A stretch of 47,397 nucleotides of DNA from Hemicentrotus pulcherrimus. Taxonomy: Eukaryota > Echinodermata > Echinoidea > Camarodonta > Strongylocentrotidae. Every line of letters starts with the position of its first letter. The stretch's first letter is position 1. Of the stretch, positions 25,001 through 37,000 are shown in pieces. Under the pieces are notes generated by a model. It worked only from the letters and a program-made list of their open reading frames with translations. It searched no databases and was not told the DNA's origin. Both the position numbers and the translations under genes were made by a program. Where the stretch lies: contig BEXV01000082.1 in assembly GCA_003118195.1 (NCBI GenBank), positions 399,173 to 446,569 of the forward strand, in the 5' to 3' direction.

Positions 25001-28000
25001 GATGCTAAAGTCTATACTTAACCATAGTGAGATATTTGTCTGGTAAAAATAATTTAAAAAAAACAACATGAATCGAGCTCAGAATATTTATAAGTAACAC
25101 TTGCTCTAATCTTTTTCAAAATATTGCAACTAAGTTCTTCCCCATTAAACATTACTTTTCACCAAATTTACAGACTTTTTCTTCTCACAAATGAAATTTC
25201 AAAGAACATGTTTTCCATTTTTTTGTTTCTTTCTTGATACAAACAGTCTTCAATGAAATTAAAATTGGTGAGCCCATTCTGTACAAATTTTTCTTAAACA
25301 ATTAATATAACACGTAGCCTCAACATTAATATGTGGTAGTATGACCTGCCTTCAACACTGAAAGGTTACCCAAAACAGTAATAATACAAACAATGCTGTG
25401 CTGGGAACATGTTATGGAAACAGGCCATGACCTCTGTACAACTGAGCTTGAGAATACTACATCTGTTTGGAGTCACCATGTCAAAACAAATGATAAATCC
25501 ATGTATAAATAAAACTAAAAATATTTATCATCAATTTAAATGAATCTCACCTGGGGCAATCCAGAGTCCTTGAAGTAATTTGAAACACAGCATGAGTAAC
25601 CAAAACCAAGCTAAAGGATAATAAGGCAAGGAAAATGAATACTTATTTATTTTTCAAAGCTCATTTTCAGAAGAAAAATATGTTACCCTATCTGGTTGTA
25701 ATGTAAGAAAATTTATAGAGAGATTATGCATGAATCTCTCCCAACTTGTGGTGAACAATATGCCACTCATGGCAGCAACACAAAAGGGTACATTTAGAAG
25801 AGTGTGGTATGACATCAGAGAAATAAAATCAAACTAATTTAAAATATTGAGAAAGGGAGTGTTATGAAGTATACCTTGATGATAAACCACAAGGAGCTTT
25901 CTTTTGATGACTACCCAACCTCATATATTGTATTTTGAATAATATGATAAATTTTAGAGCTAGTAATGCAGGCAAAATAAGCAAAAATAATTTTCTACAT
26001 CTATAATAGAGTAGTATGCAGTCAATTATCAATATAGTAGTATAGATTAAATCTCAAACATTATCAGGCATGCTCAATGACCCTCTTATCTCTGTCTGGC
26101 ATGCTGCATTCATTGTTTATCTACGTATATATGTAGCCGAACAGCTTTGCAGCACCATAACATACCTCTATTATGATGGTGAGTAGTAGATAGATGATAG
26201 CTTCAAGGGCAAGGTAGGTGCAGTTAAATCCAATACCAGGCTGCTCCCAATCCAAGTTATTCAAAGCATATGACACATTACTATTGGCACACTGCTCTCG
26301 AGCCCTGAAAGAGGAAATGCATATACGTATGGATATATATCCTCAGATTGAAGCGACTTGGGAAACAGTTACAGCTCTATGTTATTTAATAGTTGATTGC
26401 TTGAAATTGAACAAAAAGAACAAAAAATAAGAAGAAAGTACTATTTTAATTGAAAGTTAATGGTCATGCTCCTTCAAAAACGACTAAACAATCAACAAAT
26501 GAATCATCCTACCACCTCAATCAACAAAACCACTCAAGCAAGCAAGCAATCAATCTTTCAGGCTATAGATAGACCGACCGACCGACTGACTGACCGACCA
26601 ACCATTCAATCAATCACTTACAGCTTTGAGCTCTCGTAACTGGTACGGATTGCATCGTTGGTAGAAATAAACATAAAAGATCTAGCCAGGGCATGGGTAG
26701 GTAGCAGACTGAGAATGTAATCAATCAATCAAGGGTGCATTCAATCAAATAATCAATCAATCAATCAAACAAGCAATCAGTCAAACAAGCGATCAGTCAA
26801 ACAAGCGATCAATCACTTACAGCTTTGAGCTCTCACAACTGGTCCGGATTGCATCATTGGTAGCAATGAACATGATAGATCGAGCCAGGGCATGGGTGGG
26901 TAGCAGATTGAAGATGTAATCTGTGTACTTAGCTGCAGAGTCTTCCTCCAGGATCTCCAGAATGAAGACTGCTATAAGAGAACCCTACCATTCAAAGAAG
27001 AGAGAGACAATTGTAAATTATTCACGTCTTTAGTCCCACTTATATTAAACTGTGTAAGTCCCAAATAATCTACTTCTAAAGTTCATGTATAGCCTACATC
27101 TTGTGGACATCTTTATCCGATCACAAAATATCAAGGGCTGCAAGACTATAAAGGATAACCGCGACTGAACAGTAGTTGATTGAATACAAAGAATCCAAGG
27201 GCAAATAACTCTCTGAAACTAAATAAGCAACAATTTCTTTGTGAGATAAATGGAAGCCCCATGGTCTCATAATAAAATGCATGAAATGGCCCCTATTGTA
27301 AAGTTAATAATGATACTACTTCCACATAAAATGCTGGTTAACCATAGAATAAATTAAAAGTTGATGGATGCATGGTCTGTTACCATGCCAATGAGGGAGA
27401 GAGCGAACGCTGTCAAGGCATAGGCAATCACAGATGAGTTGAAGAGCAGGGAGAAGAGGTAGACAAAAGAGATGGCTGCTAATCCAAACAGGAGCTGCAG
27501 AAAAAAAAAGAGAACAAAGTATTAATGTACAGACAAAAGCATCCACATTGAATAGATACTGAATTTTCATTTTGTGTAGACAAGGATAGAAAGAACAGAG
27601 ATGATGTAACACATTTATATCATATGAAAACACAATAGAAACTACAGAATGATCTTAAAAATCGTAAAGATATGCAAAGTATGTATGTGCATTATTTTAG
27701 TAAATAAACATTATCTTCAGAAGACTTATAATTAATACACAAATTGTGTGGCAAATACTACTGTACATATCTTTTTCATTTCTCTCACTACATATTTTTT
27801 TGGGAAAACATTATAATTGTAATAAGTTACAACATAAATTGGACAAAAATGTATGATACTACAGTCAAAGCTGCTTTAGTGACCATCTGTCTACAAAGAC
27901 CACATTTGATGTTTCCCTTGATAATAGTTTCTCATAAAAAAATAAACTAAAGGAACATGTCTACAAAGACCACATTTTGTGTTTCCCTTGGGTAATTGCT

Positions 28001-31000
28001 ATAGACAGGTTTGACTGTACCACTGAATTATCTTTAAAAGTCCAGCTAAAGGAATAGTCACTGACTAAGGAGTGACCAGCAATGGCCTTGGGAACGGTCA
28101 CTTACCAGAACAACCACAAAGCTGTCCAGGTTTTCCCCCGTGTAGGCGTCTACGCTGCTAGCTGCTACCAAGATGATGATGATGATCCAGATGAAGAGAT
28201 AGTTGATGACGTCCCAGCAGTAGTTGGAAAGCCAGTAGGTGATCGTGTCCAAGCCACTCACAAACTGCAGGTGCTTGGACTACCAAAGTTTGGTCGAAAA
28301 GGTACAGAGGTGCATGGTTTAGAAGAGTTTCGGATATTGGATTATGAGAGTTTTGAAAATATTATCTGACTACATTCTTTATTGTAAGAGTCATATTGAG
28401 AAATAAAATAATAAATTGAACATTTAAACATACACATACAAGAATAACAATTAACAAATATAAAAGAAATGGTGTATACAATTTTTTTTTTTAAAGCAGA
28501 TCGAATTGGCACACAAATAAACACAACAGCAAGTTAACTACAAACATATTTAGTATGATTCCCATTGTGGATTCATAAAGCCAGATTAAATTAAATGTGG
28601 TTTAGCTTACTCCACTGTTTTATGAAGTGCCAAACATCATCCTCTTTATTTCATACAAATTATTGTCATTGCATAATCAACAAATGCAACAAAATGATTT
28701 TGTTGTGCCATTATTTTACCTAGCTTTCTTTGCTTCTCTTGACAATGAACTTGACAATGAAGAGACTCAAGCAATCATTGAGGAAAGCTGAATCAAAGAG
28801 AAGGAGAGCAAATTACACATACATGTACCCACACTCACATGCAACTACCTTACCTTAGTTTGCTTCTCATTGACAATGAAAAGGATGAAGCTAGCAGTAA
28901 GGAAAGCCAGACCAAACAGCAGAAGGAGAGCAAAATAGAACACTTCCGTGGACGCAACGGCTGCATCCTCCTGTACATGAACAAGAAAATAAATAACAAT
29001 TTACCAATGATACACAATATATGTTTAGACTTTGTTAAATTCATGACATTGTATAGTGTGTCTGTATATTTGTAATAAAGCAGAATGCCCAAACCAAGCC
29101 ATCCTCTTAATACATCTTCCCCACAGGGGTGATTCTGTAAACGATGTTCATGTTAGGTGAAGTTATGTTCTCATAACAAACAAAAATTGTGCAGTACTAA
29201 GTGCAGTGCTAACACTTAGCATTTGGTGATTGAGCAGATTTGTGCACACATTAACCAATTACTTGTCCTAATGTTGATTTTTTTAAAAATGACAATTGTT
29301 ATCATTTTTCTAACATACCACCCCTGATTTCAAGTCTTATAGTTGACTTTTAATCCAAAACTTTATTATCACAAATGTGATAAGGAACTATATGAATAAC
29401 TGCTAGAAGCTTGACTACCAGCTGAAAGCATTTACCTCCTTGATAATAATTAATGTAAATAATTAAAATTTGGTCTGAATCATGTATGGTAGTCACATCA
29501 GTATCAATATTGCCTTTCCTGCGGGCTCTGCAAGTGTTATTATCCCAGCATTACCAGGTACCCATTAGGAACACCTGGACTGAGAGGGACAAACATGGGT
29601 ATAACCTTGTCCAAGGATGTAAACACTAGGAAATGATTGAACTCGGGACCTCTTGTATTAAAGTCTGGGCCTTGACCAATAGACAACATTATTATCTATA
29701 TAAGGCTTCTAAGAAGTACAATAAATCTGTATTTAATAGCAGTACCCAGATGACTGATCAATATTGTTTTTGTATTGCTCAGTCATCCAGGAACTTCAAC
29801 TATTGATATCGATATCACACAAAAAAAAAGCCATATTTACTGAGGTAAGTAAAATTTTTGTTATTTTGCTAGTCAGCCTGATAGATAATAATAATAATAT
29901 TGTATGGCTTTGTTTTCGGTGTGATACAGGAATATATTGCTAGAGCTATGACATTATTGGACGAGTCGAAGCCACCCAATATTATATGAATACTCCTCGA
30001 ATAAAATACTCGTACAGTATGCATGTAAACAAAATACAGAAAAAAAATTTACAGGATAGAATCAGACAAAATTTAGTCTAATTTGTCTAATGCTAAATAT
30101 TGCAGAGGTCAGCTGATGTCTCACCCGACTCTGTGCATTCCTAGGTAGAGGGTAGTTGATTGTCTCTATGGCAAAGCTGTCGTTGGTGAAGTATTTGAGC
30201 ATGATGTTTGCAGCACCATTGAGAGCTTCAGCAGGAATATGCAATCCCTGAGAGAAGAAAAAAATAAATGATGTAGGTTAATAAACACATATTTCAAAGG
30301 AGTTTCCAATATTGTCAAACATTAGAAATATGACTGGTCAATTCATTATTTGGGCATTCAAAAAAGCACACAAATACAATGAAATCCTAGAGTGGCAAAT
30401 GTCACTTGATTATTTTTCTTTCACATCCGAAATTGCAATTTGCTTTGTCAAGCAGTTTTAAGCATACAATATTACTTAACAACTTATATATTTCTTTAAA
30501 AAAAAAATCATCCAAGTTAGGTGATTATTGATAGGCACAGTGGGCTTGATGTCTTCAAGACCAAATAATGTTCACCACTAAAAATGAATTCAATGTCGGG
30601 CATAGATGTAAATGAAGACACACAACATCAGATGTATTAATTTCACAATTCATATTCAAGCAGAGATGCCAACTTTTGGAAATCAGAAATAGGGACGATT
30701 TGCTACGACACCAAATAATGTGCGCGTAGCGCACATCTCGAGCGCATAGCGCCCGATTCATGCGACAGGGTCCAGGTCCCGCCTTAGGGCCCTGGAAGCT
30801 CTGGGGTTTCTAGATGCTCTCTGGTGCGATCTGAGCCCTATTTTGGAGCATTTTACATGTGTACTTAGTTAAATAATTCCCACTTTTTTCAAAATAACAT
30901 ACATTGTACAAATTACAAAAAAATGAAACATCTTCCGAAATAGAGGGCCAGCGTGGTCTGCGACAGCTATGTTATGTTCCACTATAAATCCAGTAAAGAA

Positions 31001-34000
31001 AAGCTCGGCTCTGGTAACACCCTCTTCCTCGCTCGTCCCTAGCTTGGTGAAATAAGTCATAAGAGTACTCTTGCCCGAAGATCTCGCCTTCGCAATGTCT
31101 GTGTGCCGTTTGATCCCAACGTGCTTCCAATATCATCACGACCGCCGTGCTCAACTGAAATGTCAACGCTGCATATCGTACAAAATGCATGATGAATTCC
31201 CCTTTCAGACTTCCGAATACACGGGAAATGAACACTGTATTCGGCCTTATACTTTTGGGACCTTTTCTGGGTCTTCTTTTGCTGTTTTTCCGCCATTCCG
31301 TGTCAATTTCAAAGAATTGGTTACGCCGAAATCGTCCTTCGATGTTCCACTGCGCGACTCCACTATCTTCAACTCCAGCGGCCGCTCACACATTGCTCAG
31401 TCCGGGACCGCCGGGCTGGTCCGCAGTGAAATCCCGTTCGGCGCATTGCATGCAGCTGCAAAGCATGCGCGCTACTGAGCCAATCTTTTGCTGCTCCTAT
31501 TTTTTTTTTTGCTTTTACGTAGAATTCGGTAGCAGCGAACATAATTGAATTACTACATGCTAAAGTTAGCAGACGATATTTCTCATTCAATTCAAAGATA
31601 AATATACTGATCAGTGCAAAAATATCATAATATCGGGAGGATAAGGATGGAGATCGTAAGGTCGGGAGTTGGGGTGAAAAATGGGGAGCCTCCCGATGAA
31701 ATCGGGAGGGTTGGCATCTCTGTTCAAGATGAGAGTGTTTTTTGTTTTGTTGTCATAAACTAAAAAGAATCCTTATAACAATTCATCTACGTACCCTAAC
31801 CCCTACCTAGCTACCAAGACCTCTCACTGTACATACCTGATTGCTGTATCCAATGGTTAGCTTTGTAGCACCCCCAGGGGTAGTGGATAGTATGTAGGAT
31901 GCCACATTGTCGTAGAAGAAGTTCTGTGTGTCAGCAATACCCAGGATGTAGTTAGAGAGGTAGACGGTATCCGTGGCGACGGTAGAGGAATTGGCTCCAA
32001 CAGAACAAGTGACATCCTCACTAAATGTTTGTGAGCAGAAATCAGAATAGAAAGTTATCAAGGATCAGACAGAAATATTATCACTGCTACAGTATTAAAA
32101 TCTTAGTAACCTGAATGATACATGCATCTGTGATGATTCAATATGGATGAATAAGCGAGTTCGTAATTAGGATGTGCGCATGTGCAGATAAAGGTCATTC
32201 ATTCCCAAATTGTAAAACCATTGAGATGAATACTCGTATCGTGCTCATGAAAGTTTGTAATTAGTATTCATTTATGTACTGACAGTACATTTATCTGATA
32301 CACAGGTGGAAGTATTCTTCTCAAGAGGGCAAACAAAAGGTATTCATGAAGCATCTCAATCACTTTGACAGTGATTATTCTAAAATGCACAAGTGGGACG
32401 TATCCATAGCGTAAAAGATCTCTGGATATTTGGGGGTCATGCGTTCCGAAGCTATTTACGAACTGGCTTATTGACAATATCTATTTAGCTTTGTGAAGCT
32501 CAGAAAATCAAATGGCCACCAAAGGCTTCTTGGAATTTTAGATTTGGGCTTGTAAGCTAGTATTCAGTGCTCTAAATCATTTTACATCCATGCAATTTTG
32601 TGCTATTCATTTATGTATTGAAAGTCACATGGATTGGAAAAGGAGGCCTTCGGATGATAATTTTTTAGTGAAACCTTTTCTCTACCCGGCATCCATATTC
32701 ATCACTTCAAACTTTACTGTTGATTTTAACTATGCCGAATAATAATAACAACAATAACAATAAAATAATAATAATACATTGAGAATGCAGCAGAAATATA
32801 TTTCATGATCAATATGTCTTTCTAGTTTACAACTTCAGATATAATAAACACTGCATGATAGGTAAATTAGAAGAAAATAAGGCCCTTGTTTATTAACCTT
32901 AAGATAAGTGAACGTACATACACAGTAGGTTATGTCATGACCAATACAGTATTCTTTGACACAAGAAGCATGGGGATACTTACTCAGTATCAGCAACACA
33001 GGTTGGACAGTTGTAGTAACCAAATGTTGTGACATCATCACATACAGTTCTTCCAGCACCATCATTGTACAACTAGAAGAGGGGTGAAGGATGTGAAAAG
33101 AAAATTAACATGATATTCCTACATCTAAATGTACTTGAATGACTACATGACTTGAATACAATAGTGATTTGAATACAATAGTGACAACCTAAGTTGTAAT
33201 TTACCTCCCATCTTCCCCCTCCCCCACTCCCCCCAAAAAGAAAATAAATTAAAAAAAAAAAAAACAAACAAACAAACAAAAACATTCAGTTTGTTGCTTT
33301 AAAACTGAAATTAATAGTACTGTAAGAACAGATCAATATGTAATTGTGATACCTTTGTATCAAAGGCATAATTGTATTGACATGACACAATATGCTCTAG
33401 ATATCATACATGTACATTTACATGCATATACCGGTAGTATCCTTTTTGTAAAGTGCAGAATTTGTTTCTTCTCGTTTGTGTGTGTGTGTGAAATTAAATG
33501 CATCTCAACATTCTACAACCTCTACAAGTGTCTTCAGGGTCAGACTCACATATTCCTGGCAGTATTCGCTGAGGACCATGTTGGTGTAGTTACAGCACTC
33601 TGAGTTGGAGGTCCTACTAACTCCATTGATGAAGTTCCCTGCATTATCCTCCATTGCGTTCATCAAGTCGGATGTGATGTTGACCGGATTAACCGTTAGG
33701 GATGTCATCAGAGTTTCAAGATACTGTCAGGGAAAAGATCATTTCTGATTAGTCACAATGTAAATATAGCCTAGTCACATTGTAAATGACGCTTAGTAAC
33801 ATTTTAGTCACATTACATCAGTGTTCATGACAGTAGGGTCAACATCAGGGGAAAACTGTCAAGGGAATAGATAATCAAGATGAATTACAATTTTCAATCA
33901 TGCAGAAGTGGAATTCAAAAAAGCAAATGATATTTCAGCATTTCGAGTGATCACACTAACTGTAACCACAGTTCTGCAGAAAGAAATATAGAGTTGAAAA

Positions 34001-37000
34001 GCTTAACATGTTTTAATACATACTATTGCTCCATCCACTGACTCAACTTGCCTCATGACAATACTTGAAAAAAGCTACTGAAATCACTGCATTTGATTGC
34101 CTGAGAGAATTGTACACAATTCAGGCGCTGGTTGTTGTAGCAAGTTCTATGACCAATAAACGAAAGAAGTAAGCAATATTATATGAGATTGACTTCCCAC
34201 CTCAAAGTGTTCACTTCCAGTGAGGTCAGCGTAGAAGACCTTGGCAGATCCTGATGGAGCGTATTCAGATATGTTCTTGAGGTTGAGGAGGCGGGCCCTA
34301 TCGTCGGTCGGGTCACTGGATGTCTTGAGAAGGACGATACCCAGGATGACGAAGACGATGGGGAGAATGAACTGGGTGATGACAGACTTCTTGTCCCGGA
34401 GGGCACACAAGAAGCGCTTGATGAAGATAGCCTTGAACTGAAGGAACTTCAGAAATATGCCAGTCACCAGAGCTGAGAGAATGAAAGATGATGAGGGATA
34501 TGTTTTCATGTGAAAGTTGCATCCTAAATAGAATCTATTAATCAGAAGGATAACTTTAAAAAAAAAATCAAAATCAAGTAATTGTTCCACTTTCCTGGAG
34601 CACGTCCTTTTCCCAGACCTCAATAAATGTGTAATCTGATGCAAAAATTATGAAAGCTTAACAAATTACTTGGACATCATCTGAAACATACCATTAAAAG
34701 AAACTCTTTGAATAACGGAAGGAATATCTGGGTAATCTAAACACTTCTAGATCCAAATCTATAATGCTACTGTTACTATGGCAGACATGACATCCCCAAA
34801 ATACTTTTTAAGATTTGTGGAGGATGAAAAATATTCCATTCTGATTTCTATAAGGTTGAATTACTGAGGGACTTGCACATATACCAAGGGGATGTTTCAC
34901 AAAGATTGTAGGTTAAACTTATCTCTTAGTTGGACTTAACAACTATGAAAAGCCATTAGCATCTATGAAAATATTTTATAAAAGTTATGTTAAAAGGCCT
35001 AAAATGTTGATTCAAATCATTTATATTTTCTATAATCAAGGAGATTTCATGTTCTTGGTGTGGAATTCATAAAAAGTTTTAAATACTTAAATTTTCACTT
35101 TTTAATATATTTTATTCTAAGGCTACAAATGGCACTCCATAATGTTTAAGTTCAACTTAGAGTTAAGTTCAACTAAGGGTCTTTGTGAAACACCCCCCTG
35201 AACTGAAAGACAACTCACCACTCTGCCCAGAGTTGATACCAAACAGACTGATCTTGACATTGGGGTCCTTGACGCCTGGTGCACCATTCGTATAGATCAC
35301 AGGGTCTACTTGGGCATGTCCGTTGGTAGCTCGAGGGGGAGGGATGAGGCTTGACCGACGCCTCATCGTCCCTCCGTTGGCTTCTTCTTCATCGACCATC
35401 TCGCCTACCTTCATGAAAACTTCTTCCATGGTGGTGACAGACACACCAAAGCTGTCTATGCCAAGAGGGCCTCGCTCATCTGGAGGAGAGAACAAAAAGA
35501 GGGAATATGTTATAATAATAATAATATACATTTATATAGCGCAGCTTTTATACAAAATATATTCAGCTGCGCTGTTTAGATAAGCCGGTGATTCAGTCTG
35601 AGCAAATGAAAACAGAATGGAAATCTTTTTCTCTAAGAAATTTATCTAAGAAACATCCATACAGTTGTACTAACATTCTATTGAAACACATTCAATTTTC
35701 ACTATCAAATATACAAAGTTCATTAATTATGGACTTTGAGTGAACTTGTAAATCATATTTGCATACTATTGCTCAAATTATTCTTAGATTCTTTCTTTCT
35801 TTAGCTGACCAAACATTAACATCAATATCAACAACAAAAATCTATTAAAAATGCTACCTATCTTCAAAGGTCACTTGTAGCTATTCCAGAGGAATGAACT
35901 TTATATACAGGTTTCATTGATATGCTTACTTTCTAGCTGAGTGAAGAGATCCTTGAAGGTTGATGAGCTCTCACGAGGTAGGATGTAATCAATCTCTGAT
36001 CCGACCCTGCTCTCTAAGGATGCATTAGGGATGTGGTTCTTGATCATATGCTGGATACTGTTCATATCAACCTTCTCATTCTGGACGAGGGTCAGGTGAT
36101 AGCCAATGCCAAATCTACAATGAGACACAAACACAGATGTCAATAAATCATTGTTCATTGATCGAATTCTGCACAAAGACTGGGTGATAGCCAATTGAAA
36201 ACCTACAAGGACATTATAAAACAAGGTAGATTGTCTTTTGTCTAAATTTGTACAAGGGCTTGAAGACATCAAATGGACATCAACAAAAAGACTCACAACA
36301 TTAACAGTTGAGTGTTTTATTCTACTATGGCCTATTCTGAACAATGGTCAAGTGACAGCTGATGCCAAATATACAACATGTAGACAGAGACAGTAACAAG
36401 AACTACCATGTCCTTATATTCTCTTACGATGAAAGGGGATGAGTGATACACAGAAGGTTGAGAAATTTTAGCATACATTATCATATTCAATTGTTCTGTG
36501 TCATGTTCAGATAATAAACCTGAAAGGAGAATAGAAATGTATTTTTTAAAAAAATGCATATTGAATTTTCAGGATTCTACATGTAAGTGTGGTTTCTCAG
36601 CCAATCAAAGCAAATACAGCATGAATGTGTGATAAATTAATCCCTAAGAACATAATAATTCAGTCTCATGTCAAAAAGTAAAAGAACATGTAGACATGTT
36701 TACACTGTTAGATATTCAGTGTGTACTCTATGTAATGCATGAGGGTCGACCGAAATAGATATACTATCAAGCGTCATTCTCACCTGTTTTTGAGGAAGAG
36801 GGAGCTTCCGCTTGCTCTCAGTTGTCCATCGGCCATGATGGCTATCCTGTCACCAAGCAGATCAGCTTCATCCCTACATGAACATGAGTAAACTAATTGA
36901 TTAATAGACACTCGTTAGTGATATCTATGGTATACAGAATTGAAATTGGATTCATAAAGTTCCATTCTTAATATACCTTGTGTTGAATAATAATTATCAC

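Noticed and set aside
26622..26708. Duplicate of exon 24 as a mutually exclusive alternative to exon 24
   Set aside because: Joined directly to exon 23 (phase 0) it would read a TAG within nine codons; only addition after exon 24 keeps the frame.
28082..28369. 95-codon plus-strand frame
   Set aside because: Antisense to ABCA exon 22.
31071..31548. Plus-strand frames of 119-135 codons
   Set aside because: Antisense shadow of the transposase-like fragment in the GC-richer transposon.
30653..31730. 8-bp hAT-type target duplication around the 1.06-kb element
   Set aside because: The eight bases next to each end do not match as octamers; only the adjacent 6-bp TTCAAG matches.
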